Shown piece after piece: positions 1 through 6,257 of a DNA stretch of 17,342 nucleotides. The notes under the pieces were generated by a model, which was not told where the DNA came from, made no database searches, and saw nothing but the letters and a program-made list of their open reading frames with translations. Both the position numbers and the translations under genes were made by a program. This stretch comes from an uncultured Erysipelotrichaceae bacterium (GTDB taxonomy: Bacteria; Bacillota_I; Bacilli_A; Erysipelotrichales; Erysipelotrichaceae), in NCBI GenBank assembly GCA_900319505.1, contig ONOV01000167.1:1-17342 (forward strand). Direction: 5' to 3'. The first letter of the stretch is position 1. Every line of letters begins with the position of its first letter.

Positions 1-579
1 CATGCAGGTATAGAACTCTTTTTTATCTTCACTGCATGTTTCGAGATGTGCTTCCGCCTCTCTTTTAAGACCGGCCGGTCCCTTTTCCAGCCACTTCTTC
101 ACATCCGGGCAGATATGGCCCTGGGCATGATCCTTCTGGTTGATCTTGACCACCTCAGCCATGGCATCAATCTCACTGCCACAGGCATTGCGTATGCCGT
201 CTTCCAGAGATCTGTTCTGCCAATAGGGATAAATATCTTTCCGGAAGGTATCAATATCTTCCTGCCTTACCAGGAATCTGTCCTGCGGACGGGTCGGCAG
301 GGTTTCAAATTCACAGTTTACCCAGCTTGAGCCGCTCTCCGGAAAGACCACCCCGGCTCTGACGCCCTTGGTGCGATTGCCGACAATCAGCTCTTGAGGA
401 TCCATGGCAATTTCAATCTCTTCCAGTGATGCCTTCAGAGAAAGGGCACGTTTCAGGGAAATCTGCTTATCTTCATTTTCCTGATAGACCCGGGTAATGA
501 TCTCAGCCTGTTCAATGGAAGCATATCTCTTTTCGGCAAACATTCTTTTCTTCAGATGACGTATTCTTTCTGTTTCCAT
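1..579 (-). CDS. PflD-type glycyl radical enzyme, N-terminal part (runs off left edge)
   Basis: The first 193 residues of a glycyl radical enzyme of the PflD/formate acetyltransferase-like family. I translated it by hand from ATG 577-579; the frame stays open to base 1. Recognisable family blocks are LIVGNRTKGVRAGVVFPE (about residues 64-81), the TLPTRPQDRF block (about 93-102), and IYPYWQNRSLED shortly after. These resemble the N-terminus of E. coli PflD as I remember it (GNRT..RAG, PTRPQDRF, PYW..RS). Full-length members have about 765-800 residues, so the catalytic Cys and C-terminal Gly-radical loop lie outside the window. A GAAAGGAGAT Shine-Dalgarno sits just upstream, and the gene starts 11 bp after the DeoR stop, so it is the third gene of that operon. 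An activating radical SAM enzyme is expected further left. The substrate cannot be read from this fragment. Candidates are anhydroglucitol-6-phosphate, by the aldolase context, or another polyol. True pyruvate formate-lyase is less likely. Confidence 0.88.
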   Translation of the reverse strand, partial: METERIRHLKKRMFAEKRYASIEQAEIITRVYQENEDKQISLKRALSLKASLEEIEIAMDPQELIVGNRTKGVRAGVVFPESGSSWVNCEFETLPTRPQDRFLVRQEDIDTFRKDIYPYWQNRSLEDGIRNACGSEIDAMAEVVKINQKDHAQGHICPDVKKWLEKGPAGLKREAEAHLETCSEDKKEFYTCM

Positions 580-590
580 AGTATCTCCTT

Positions 591-1349
591 TCAGACAATC
601 CGGATGCCGAACTGTCTGAGCTGTTTTTCTTCCTGTTCACTCAGCCTGTCGCTGATAATGCCGCTGAAATCATCCGGACCGGCATAGACACAATGCCCTT
701 CCTGCTGGAACTTTTCATGTTCACACAGCATATAGCTTGCCTGGGCACGTTCCAGTACAGCCTGTTTCAAAGCCGCATCATCCGGATCATAGGTGGTAAT
801 GGAGCGGGTGCGCAGATCAACCCCGACCACACCGAGAAACGCCTGGTCAAACCGGAGGCAGGATAAAGCCTGCCTGGCCAGGGTACCGGTAAAACCGTCA
901 TGGGTGGCATTCAATGCACCGCCGATGAAGATCAGTGAAACACTGTCCTGTTTTTTCAGTGCATCAAGGATTGCAATCATATTGGTTGCCACCGTGACAT
1001 GACGCTTCTGTTCTGCCAGGATCTCGGCAATCCGCAGTGATGTAGTGGAAAGATCCAGGTAGATGACTTCCTGTTCATGGATCAAAGAAACAGCCTTCTC
1101 GGCCATGATCTTCTTTTCTTCAATGTTCTGATCCTGACGTGAGAGTGCATCATAGGCATGGATGTTCTGTCTGATAGCTGCCGCACCGCCATGAATCCTT
1201 TCCAGCAGATGGGCATCTTCCAGGCTTCTCAGATCCTTGCGGATACAGTCCTCCGTCACTTCATACCGCTGTGACAGATCTCTGACCGAGACAAAACCGG
1301 CTTCATTGACATCCTGGACAATGCGGCTGTGTCTTTCTTTGGCCAGCAT
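591..1349 (-). CDS. DeoR/GlpR-family transcriptional regulator
   Basis: A 252-residue protein of normal DeoR-family length. Residues 1-56 form the winged helix-turn-helix, with the typical RHSRIVQDVNEAGFVSVRDL opening, a recognition helix near residues 30-42 and the family RIHGGA turn at 51-56. Residues about 75-235 are the DeoRC sugar-phosphate sensor: YLDLSTTSLRIAEIL (97-111), IFIGGALN (140-147) and FLGVVGVDL (171-179). Such proteins usually repress nearby sugar operons and are released by a phosphorylated intermediate. The ATG shares one base with the TAA of the aldolase gene (TAATG), so the two are probably translationally coupled. The glycyl radical enzyme follows 11 bp downstream. The likely target is the operon's own promoter near 2059-2115. 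The inducer is unknown; by context it would be a hexitol or deoxyketose phosphate. Confidence 0.93.
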   Translation of the reverse strand: MLAKERHSRIVQDVNEAGFVSVRDLSQRYEVTEDCIRKDLRSLEDAHLLERIHGGAAAIRQNIHAYDALSRQDQNIEEKKIMAEKAVSLIHEQEVIYLDLSTTSLRIAEILAEQKRHVTVATNMIAILDALKKQDSVSLIFIGGALNATHDGFTGTLARQALSCLRFDQAFLGVVGVDLRTRSITTYDPDDAALKQAVLERAQASYMLCEHEKFQQEGHCVYAGPDDFSGIISDRLSEQEEKQLRQFGIRIV

Positions 1350-2029
1350 TAAAGATCCAGAAGTCCTTTTCCTTCTCCGTAGACACTGTACCAGTCCGCA
1401 TTGAAGTCCTTTACCGCTTTGGCGATATTCGCATTTCTGAAGATGGTTGTCAGAACATCATAGGATACGGTAACAGCCTGGGCACCAGCCGTGATGGCTG
1501 CTTCTACCTGATTTAAAGCATGGAAGGATGCGGCAACGATCCGACAGTCATAGCCGTCGTGATCAATTCTTGCACTGACATTGCGGATCAGAGCATCCGG
1601 ATCGCCGCCGAGGTTGCCGATGCGGTTGTAATACGGTGCCATGTAGTCAGCACCGGCAGCCATTGCCATATAAGCCTGCATGTCGGTATAGATTGCCGTA
1701 GCTGTTACATTTCTGCCTTCTGCCTTGAGCAGCTTCATGGCCCTGACACCTTCATAGGATGTCGGGATCTTGATATATACCTGATCATCTACTTCTGCAT
1801 AGACACGGTGTGCTTCCCTGACAATATCCTCAGCCTTCTCTGCCACACACTGGATGTGGAGTGTTCTGTCTTTGCCAATGATGTTTCTGACTTCTCTCAT
1901 ATGGGCATAGAAGTCAGCAGGTGCTGTCTTTTTTACGATGGAAGGATTGCATGTGATGCCGGAAATCGGCATATGATCCACACCATCTCTGATTTCATCA
2001 AGATCAACTGTATCCAGTAAGAATTCCAT
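1349..2029 (-). CDS. FSA-type transaldolase family aldolase (fructose-6-phosphate aldolase-like)
   Basis: A 226-residue class I aldolase of the small transaldolase/FSA (TalC, MipB) subfamily. The Schiff-base lysine is K87 in VYIKIPT. Other family marks are CNPS (27-30), Q60, the TATAIY strand (110-114) and APYYNRI (131-137). In that last motif Y133 aligns with the tyrosine that separates fructose-6-phosphate aldolases from true transaldolases, which have Phe. This favours direct aldol cleavage of a ketose phosphate to glyceraldehyde-3-phosphate plus a small ketone, rather than dihydroxyacetone transfer. It is the first gene of an operon with a DeoR regulator and a PflD-like glycyl radical enzyme. 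The same pairing occurs in E. coli (pflD near talC/fsaB, ybiW near fsaA). The start has an AAAGGAG Shine-Dalgarno 10 bp upstream. A 1-deoxyfructose-6-phosphate aldolase role is possible but cannot be separated from FSA by eye. Confidence 0.9.
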   Translation of the reverse strand: MEFLLDTVDLDEIRDGVDHMPISGITCNPSIVKKTAPADFYAHMREVRNIIGKDRTLHIQCVAEKAEDIVREAHRVYAEVDDQVYIKIPTSYEGVRAMKLLKAEGRNVTATAIYTDMQAYMAMAAGADYMAPYYNRIGNLGGDPDALIRNVSARIDHDGYDCRIVAASFHALNQVEAAITAGAQAVTVSYDVLTTIFRNANIAKAVKDFNADWYSVYGEGKGLLDL

Positions 2030-2040
2030 AGTTCTTTCTC

Positions 2041-2086
2041 TCCTTTAAATGCACTAAAAGTATAGCACTGGATTTATTGTTTTGAA
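2041..2086 (-). promoter_or_regulatory. Candidate promoter of the aldolase-DeoR-radical enzyme operon
   Basis: On the minus strand an extended -10, TGC-TATACT (TATACT at 2059-2064), lies 16 bp downstream of a weak -35, TTCAAA (2081-2086). Transcription would start near 2052 and give a leader of about 22 nt with the AAAGGAG ribosome site at 2040-2046. The weak -35 with an extended -10 suits a regulated promoter. The T-tract repeat block overlaps and extends upstream of the -35. Confidence 0.6.
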
Positions 2087-2115
2087 TTATTTTTTATTAT
2101 TTTTTATTGTTTTAA
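2076..2115. repeat. Four 10-bp T-tract units in tandem upstream of the aldolase promoter
   Basis: Four consecutive 10-bp units of the form ATTRTTTTNN are visible on the plus strand: ATTGTTTTGA (2076-2085), ATTATTTTTT (2086-2095), ATTATTTTTT (2096-2105) and ATTGTTTTAA (2106-2115). The outer two share the 11-mer TTTATTGTTTT (2073-2083 and 2103-2113), 30 bp apart. Seen from the operon, the units are A-tracts in helical phase that cover the -35 and the usual UP-element zone. They could be DeoR operator half-sites, intrinsically curved DNA, or an UP element. The layout is directly visible, the role is inferred. Confidence 0.75.
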
Positions 2116-2123
2116 GAAAATAT

Positions 2124-2149
2124 AAAAAAAGCTGTCGACTGACAGCTTT
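2124..2149 (-). terminator. Rho-independent terminator after ftsZ
   Basis: A perfect 9-bp stem, AAAGCTGTC / GACAGCTTT, with a 4-nt loop (arms 2141-2149 and 2128-2136 on the minus strand), is followed by a run of seven T (2130-2124). It starts 8 bp after the ftsZ stop and separates ftsAZ from the aldolase operon transcribed in the same direction. Confidence 0.92.
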
Positions 2150-2157
2150 GGGTGAAC

Positions 2158-3279
2158 TCAGTTCTTGCGGAAGAAACCGGGAATGGAATCATCCTCTTCA
2201 TCAGCTGTATCAAAAGAGCTGGTGAAGGAGAGATTGTCATCATCTTCCTTGTCTTCGACAACGCTTGTAGACGCAGGCTTGCCGGTACCGATGATCGGAG
2301 CGGTATCCTTGGCCGGCTTCTCTGTATCAACCATCGTAGGCTTGGGCAGATCAAAACCGGTAGCGATAATGGATACGATGATGGAATCACCGATCTTGTC
2401 ATTGATGGCAACACCGAAGATGATATCGATGTCATTGCCGGCCGCTTCACGGATATAGTCAACTGCTTCAGACGCATCATAGACAGACATGGAGGCACCG
2501 CCGGTAACGTTGATGATGGCGTTCTTGGCACCCTGAATCTGTGCTTCCAGCAGCGGAGACTGAATGGCTCTTTCTGCTGCTTCCTTGGCCTTGTCATCAC
2601 CATCAGCCATACCGATGCCGAACAGAGCAGAGCCCTGGTTCTGCATGACGCTCTTGATATCAGCGAAGTCAAGGTTGATCATAGCCGGTACAGCAATCAG
2701 ATCCGTAATGGTCTGTACGCCCTGGCGCAGAATGTTATCTGCTTCCTTGAACGCATCTTCAAACGGAATATGACCGATGACTTCCAGAACCTTATTGTTG
2801 GAAATAATGATCAGAGAGTCAACATACTCCTTTAACTGTTCCAGACCCTGTTCAGCCTGGGTCATTCTTCTTCTGCCTTCAAAGGTGAACGGCTTGGTGA
2901 CAATACCGACTGTCAGACAGCCCAGTTCCTTGGCGATCTTGGCAAATAAAGGCGTTGCGCCTGTGCCTGTACCGCCGCCCATGCCGGCCGTCAGGAATAC
3001 CATATCCGCACCTTCAACAGCCTTGCGGATCTCATTTTCACTTTCAACAGCTGCCTTGCGGCCATTATCAGGATCGCCGCCGGCGCCGAGACCTTCCTTG
3101 CCAAGCTGAATCTTATTGGCAACCGGAGAAACGTCCAGAGCCTGGATATCGGTATTAGCTACATAGAATTCAACACCCTGAACACCTTCCTGGACCATGC
3201 GGTTTACCGCATTTCCACCGGCACCGCCGATGCCGAATACTTTGATTTTAGCAACCTGGTTATAGTTTAAGTCTGCCAT
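2158..3279 (-). CDS. ftsZ: Cell division protein FtsZ
   Basis: A 373-residue tubulin-like GTPase that polymerises into the Z-ring at midcell. The nucleotide-binding domain begins KIKVFGIGGAGGNAVNRM (11-28). The tubulin signature GGGTGTG is at residues 101-107, and the T7 synergy loop NLDFADIKSVM (202-212) carries the catalytic Asp pair D204 and D207. The globular body ends near residue 315. A linker of about 48 residues, rich in Asp, Glu, Ser and Thr, leads to the conserved C-terminal peptide IPGFFRKN (366-373), which docks on FtsA and other tethers. An AGAGG ribosome site lies 8 bp upstream of the ATG. The gene follows ftsA by 13 bp and ends in its own terminator. Length and motifs are normal for the family. 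The intact C-terminal peptide matters because the neighbouring FtsA is unusual. Confidence 0.99.
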   Translation of the reverse strand: MADLNYNQVAKIKVFGIGGAGGNAVNRMVQEGVQGVEFYVANTDIQALDVSPVANKIQLGKEGLGAGGDPDNGRKAAVESENEIRKAVEGADMVFLTAGMGGGTGTGATPLFAKIAKELGCLTVGIVTKPFTFEGRRRMTQAEQGLEQLKEYVDSLIIISNNKVLEVIGHIPFEDAFKEADNILRQGVQTITDLIAVPAMINLDFADIKSVMQNQGSALFGIGMADGDDKAKEAAERAIQSPLLEAQIQGAKNAIINVTGGASMSVYDASEAVDYIREAAGNDIDIIFGVAINDKIGDSIIVSIIATGFDLPKPTMVDTEKPAKDTAPIIGTGKPASTSVVEDKEDDDNLSFTSSFDTADEEDDSIPGFFRKN

Positions 3280-3292
3280 TTCTCTTACCTCT

Positions 3293-4561
3293 CTACTTTT
3301 TGTTCTCCAGGAACAGGCCCTTCAGCTTGCTTGTGAGAGTATCTTCTCTGGTGTTGTTCCCTTCGTTTTTCTTTTCCCTGTATGATACAGCTTTGATAAA
3401 AGCGTCCATATCAATGCTTTCGTCCGTATAGCCGGTAATCGGCAGACGATCTTTATAAGCATAGAACAGCCCGAGACACGCAGTCAGACATGCATTCCTT
3501 GCGCCTAACGTATCGGGAACGTACGTTCTCACTTCAGTCTGCAGCTTTTCGCATAACAACTGCGAAAGACCATGGGTCTCGCCGCCCTCGCCTGTTATAA
3601 TAACAGCAGTTTCTCCAGCTTTCAAGATAGGCTCGCACGTTTTTTGTACGAGGTCAAGCCATATATTGACATTCGGCATGACTGCCTCCACCAGTTCTTT
3701 TTCACTGATGGTATGGGTTTCATCATTATTAGACCAGATGTGCACCGGATTATCCGACAGAACCTTGGAATCCAGTCTTGCGCTGTATTTGATCAGCTCG
3801 GCTGCACTGCGGGGTTCAATCCCGTACTGATCCGTCAGAACCCCGGCAATATTGCCCAGACCGGCCGGCAGTACCGTACCGGTAAACAGCCTTCCTTTTC
3901 TTAATAAGCCGAACGAAGTGGAATTTCTTTCCATCTTCAGGATAATGATCTGCTTGTTCACAGACTGCTCAATCAGTGCCGCTTCCTTGCCGACCGCATA
4001 GACATCCAGAAAAATGTCCATAACCTTCAGCCCGGCCTTTTCCACACATCCGACAAGATCATAGGCCAGATGTCTCTGGGCACAGAGAAGATCGATATCC
4101 ACGGTCAGAGAGTTGCACCGGTCGCCGATCGGAATTCTTCTAGTTGTAATGCCGTCCACCGTATATTTGACATTGACGGTCTGAATCAGCGCACTGTTCT
4201 TATCTATTTCCATGTTCTGTGCCCGCTTCATAGCATTGCGGATATCCTGTACCGTAATGGTATGGTCAATGCCCTCAACCGGAACAGTTGACTTGAAACT
4301 GTAGCGGCGCATGCCCATGGAAGGGATCGCCAGGATTACGCCCTTGATGGTGGAAGCGATCATCTTGCCGGCATGTTCTGCCGCCTTGCGTACTGACGCA
4401 GCTACCGCATCAGGATCGGTGACTTTTTCCCCATCAAAGCCCTGGCAGCCTGCCCGTTCTACTTTGATAATATTAAAACGCGTATTGAAGAACTCACCGA
4501 CAATGAGTCTGACTTCCTGATCGGAGATCTCCAGCGCTGTATAAATCTGTTTTTCGCTCAC
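3293..4561 (-). CDS. ftsA: FtsA-like division protein with degenerate ATP-binding motifs
   Basis: A 422-residue actin-fold protein next to ftsZ, matching FtsA in length and overall pattern. FtsA tethers FtsZ to the membrane. I start it at GTG 4561, because AGGAGG lies 7 bp upstream and the longer ATG-initiated frame runs over the promoter and into rpmB. The opening TALEISDQEVRLIVGE (8-23) corresponds to the phosphate-1 strand, but the usual Gly-Thr/Ser after the I is SD. The phosphate-2 strand, normally DIGGGTTD, is KMERNSTSF (209-217) and lacks the Asp and glycines. The adenosine motif is weak, ITGEGG (322-327). The SHS2-like insertion (about 80-165) and LPAGLGNIAGVL (231-242) are recognisable. 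The C-terminus, about residues 405-422, looks like an amphipathic membrane-targeting helix rich in Lys and Leu. It probably retains the FtsZ-tether role without normal ATP binding. A Pil/MreB-type paralogue is possible but less likely beside ftsZ. Confidence 0.85.
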   Translation of the reverse strand: MSEKQIYTALEISDQEVRLIVGEFFNTRFNIIKVERAGCQGFDGEKVTDPDAVAASVRKAAEHAGKMIASTIKGVILAIPSMGMRRYSFKSTVPVEGIDHTITVQDIRNAMKRAQNMEIDKNSALIQTVNVKYTVDGITTRRIPIGDRCNSLTVDIDLLCAQRHLAYDLVGCVEKAGLKVMDIFLDVYAVGKEAALIEQSVNKQIIILKMERNSTSFGLLRKGRLFTGTVLPAGLGNIAGVLTDQYGIEPRSAAELIKYSARLDSKVLSDNPVHIWSNNDETHTISEKELVEAVMPNVNIWLDLVQKTCEPILKAGETAVIITGEGGETHGLSQLLCEKLQTEVRTYVPDTLGARNACLTACLGLFYAYKDRLPITGYTDESIDMDAFIKAVSYREKKNEGNNTREDTLTSKLKGLFLENKK

Positions 4562-4568
4562 CAGCTGC

Positions 4569-4574
4569 CCTCCT
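4569..4574 (-). promoter_or_regulatory. Ribosome binding site that fixes the ftsA GTG start
   Basis: A consensus AGGAGG on the minus strand ends 7 bp before GTG 4561. No comparable site precedes the upstream in-frame ATG codons, and the nearest of these overlaps the candidate transcription start. Confidence 0.8.
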
Positions 4575-4595
4575 GTAACTTTCGGATTTAACATT

Positions 4596-4606
4596 AGTAT
4601 AGTATC
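4596..4606 (-). promoter_or_regulatory. Candidate -10 region of the ftsAZ promoter
   Basis: Two overlapping -10-like hexamers on the minus strand, GATACT (4601-4606) and TATACT (4596-4601), would place the start near 4589 and give a leader of about 28 nt before the GTG. No strong -35 is visible, so this is tentative. Confidence 0.4.
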
Positions 4607-4658
4607 ACACTTTTTATTTGTACTGCACTCATTTCCCACCCGGATAAAGTAAATCAGC

Positions 4659-4701
4659 TTGACACTTTTATATTGCAATATGCAAAATCTCATGATAATA
4701 T
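4659..4701 (+). promoter_or_regulatory. Candidate rpmB promoter(s)
   Basis: TTGCAA (4673-4678), a 17-bp spacer and TAATAT (4696-4701) form a reasonable sigma-A promoter, with GATAAT at 4694-4699 overlapping. A consensus -35 TTGACA at 4659-4664 could pair with CAAAAT (4683-4688) over 18 bp, giving a second overlapping promoter. The strong -35 suits a ribosomal protein gene. Confidence 0.5.
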
Positions 4702-4717
4702 AAGCAGGCATATTGTG

Positions 4718-4724
4718 AAGGAGG
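4718..4724 (+). promoter_or_regulatory. Ribosome binding site of rpmB
   Basis: AAGGAGG lies 7 bp before ATG 4732. A second ATG at 4727 sits too close to this site and is out of frame, so 4732 is the start. Confidence 0.85.
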
Positions 4725-4731
4725 TTATGGT

Positions 4732-4947
4732 ATGTCCAGAGTTTGTGCCGTATCCGGTAAGAAAGCATTGTCAGGTAACAGACGTTCCCACTCTCTGCGT
4801 GCGACTAGACGCAAGTGGAATGTAAACCTTCAGAAGGTTCATATGGTTGTTGACGGAAAGCCTGTCACAATGAAGGTCTCTGCGCGTGCGCTGAGAACCC
4901 TCAAGGGAACCAAGAAGGCAAAGGCTGCACCGGCTGAAGCTGAATAA
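4732..4947 (+). CDS. rpmB: Large-subunit ribosomal protein bL28
   Basis: A 71-residue basic protein with the L28 pattern: [17 protein letters not shown] near the N-terminus (5-21), then [12 protein letters not shown] (23-34) and the basic [11 protein letters not shown] segment (48-58). It is a structural protein of the 50S subunit. Only one Cys is present (C5), so this is the form without a zinc-binding four-Cys set. The typical protein is about 62 residues; here a short Ala/Lys/Glu tail ([12 protein letters not shown]) extends it. It is the only plus-strand gene in the first 14 kb, and it converges on the thiN end of the long minus-strand operon. The same convergence of rpmB with that operon is known in Bacillus. 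A strong ribosome site and its own terminator make it a single-gene transcription unit. Confidence 0.98.
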   Translation: MSRVCAVSGKKALSGNRRSHSLRATRRKWNVNLQKVHMVVDGKPVTMKVSARALRTLKGTKKAKAAPAEAE

Positions 4948-4955
4948 GAAAAGAA

Positions 4956-4982
4956 AGAATCCTGAACAGGATTCTTTTTTTT
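4956..4982 (+). terminator. rpmB terminator, probably bidirectional with thiN
   Basis: The stem AGAATCCTG (4956-4964) / CAGGATTCT (4967-4975) is followed by seven T through 4982. It begins 8 bp after the rpmB stop. The T-run includes the first bases of the thiN stop on the other strand. On the minus strand the hairpin is followed by a broken T-rich tract (about 4955-4940), so it may also end the priA-thiN operon. Confidence 0.9.
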
Positions 4983-5565
4983 ACCGGTCTCTGCATTTCA
5001 TGATGAGAACCGTCCCGTCTTCTACGGTAAGACGGGCTTTTTCTTCGCTGACTTCGTTGGATACGGTATAGGTATCCAGCGGGGTAAGGTTCTGATGATG
5101 CAGAGGAAAGAAGAAGCCGTCCAGGCTGATGACTGCCTTTGCAAAGGTGAAGAAGCTGTAGTAGGTATGTGCCTGCTTTACAAAATCATATGTTCCTTCT
5201 GTAACAGCATAGATGAGATTCTGACGATCATACAGATACAGACAGCCGGGATACAGCGCCGCAAGCCTGAGATTGACCAAGGCATGATCTGCCCTTCCGC
5301 CAAGACTTCCGCACAGCCAGATTCTTTCATACCCGCGCCTCACTGCTTCTTTTACGGCATGTTCACTATCGGAATCATCCTTGATCGGCTTCAGGGTAAT
5401 CACTTCTTTACTGCCGGAAATGATCCGCTCTCTTTCTTCATCTGTTACGGAATCAAAATCACCGACAGACAATACCGGCTGAATGCCTTTTTCCAGAAGG
5501 ACCAGCGCACCTTTATCTGCGCCGATATAATCTGCTCCTTCAAGATCAGGCAGATCTTCTGTCAT
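4981..5565 (-). CDS. thiN: Thiamine pyrophosphokinase (N-terminal strand lies upstream of the first ATG)
   Basis: Converts thiamine plus ATP to thiamine pyrophosphate plus AMP in the cytoplasm. Numbering is from ATG 5565 (194 residues). The substrate and Mg motif is VGDFDSV (34-40), the second acidic motif is DDSDSEHA (63-70), and GSLGGRADHALVNL (86-99) is the family hallmark. Residues about 135-194 are the C-terminal beta domain. B. subtilis ThiN is longer and begins with a hydrophobic strand before this point. Here the same frame continues upstream for nine sense codons (IKQAVIALK) to an ATA at 5592-5590 that overlaps the rpe stop. GGAG lies 8 bp before that ATA. The real start is therefore probably upstream and non-AUG; I report the first conventional ATG. 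It is the last gene of the priA operon. Confidence 0.9.
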   Translation of the reverse strand: MTEDLPDLEGADYIGADKGALVLLEKGIQPVLSVGDFDSVTDEERERIISGSKEVITLKPIKDDSDSEHAVKEAVRRGYERIWLCGSLGGRADHALVNLRLAALYPGCLYLYDRQNLIYAVTEGTYDFVKQAHTYYSFFTFAKAVISLDGFFFPLHHQNLTPLDTYTVSNEVSEEKARLTVEDGTVLIMKCRDR

Positions 5566-5588
5566 CTTCAGCGCGATGACAGCCTGTT

Positions 5589-6233
5589 TTATCGTAAGGA
5601 CTCCACGGCTGTCTTAATGCCGTTTTTGAAAACATAGGAACCGGCAACCAGAACCGTTGCACCGGCTTCACGGCACTGTCTGCCCGTATCGGCATTGATG
5701 CCGCCATCCACTTCGATTTCCGCGGATGAGGATATTTCATCCAGATGCCTGCGCAGCCAGCTGATCTTATCAAGGGCTGCCGGCATGAACTTCTGTCCGC
5801 CAAAGCCCGGTTCCACGGACATGACAAGAAACAGATCAAAGTCCTTCAGCAGAGGTTCCAGTACAGAGACATCTGTTTTGGGCTTGATGGAAATGCCGGC
5901 TTTCTTTCCGGAGGCATGGATATGAGCTGCCAGCTTTCTGATCTCATCTAATGAAGACATCGCTTCATAATGGAAAGTGATCTGATCTGCCCCTGCTTTC
6001 ATGAATACATCCGCAAAGAAAACAGGATCGGTTACCATCAGATGTACATCTTTAAATAAGGGAGAGACTTTGCAGAAAGACTTCAGAATATCCGGTCCGA
6101 ACGTCAGGTTCGGTACAAAATGACCGTCCATGACATCATAATGAATCCATTCCGCGCCGGATGCGTTGAGTTCATTGATCTGTTCATTGAAACGGGAATA
6201 GTCAAGCGATAAGACGGAAGGTGCGATTTTCAT
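5589..6233 (-). CDS. rpe: Ribulose-phosphate 3-epimerase
   Basis: Interconverts ribulose-5-phosphate and xylulose-5-phosphate in the pentose phosphate pathway. The 214-residue TIM barrel has the normal family length. S7 lies in the APSVLSLD opening (4-11). H31 and D33 in HYDVMDGHFVPN (31-42), H64 in DVHLMV and D176 in EVDGGIN (174-180) are the expected metal ligands, with D33 and D176 as the acid/base pair. VEPGFGGQKF (140-149) is the flexible phosphate loop, and GSYVF (198-202) closes the phosphate site. The start has AGGAGG 9 bp upstream. It lies 24 bp after rsgA and its stop may overlap the thiN start. The rsgA-rpe-thiN order is as in Bacillus. Confidence 0.98.
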   Translation of the reverse strand: MKIAPSVLSLDYSRFNEQINELNASGAEWIHYDVMDGHFVPNLTFGPDILKSFCKVSPLFKDVHLMVTDPVFFADVFMKAGADQITFHYEAMSSLDEIRKLAAHIHASGKKAGISIKPKTDVSVLEPLLKDFDLFLVMSVEPGFGGQKFMPAALDKISWLRRHLDEISSSAEIEVDGGINADTGRQCREAGATVLVAGSYVFKNGIKTAVESLR

Positions 6234-6257
6234 AGTATATTTCCTCCTGATTCTTCT

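Noticed and set aside
46..330. Plus-strand open frame of 94 codons at the left edge
   Set aside because: Antisense to the glycyl radical enzyme fragment, whose family motifs are clear.
2152..2835. Plus-strand open frame of 227 codons
   Set aside because: Antisense shadow of ftsZ; no ribosome site or family motif.
4562..4768. Longer ATG-started form of ftsA (491 residues)
   Set aside because: The extra 69 residues have no FtsA similarity, cross the candidate promoters and enter rpmB on the other strand. GTG 4561 has a consensus ribosome site.
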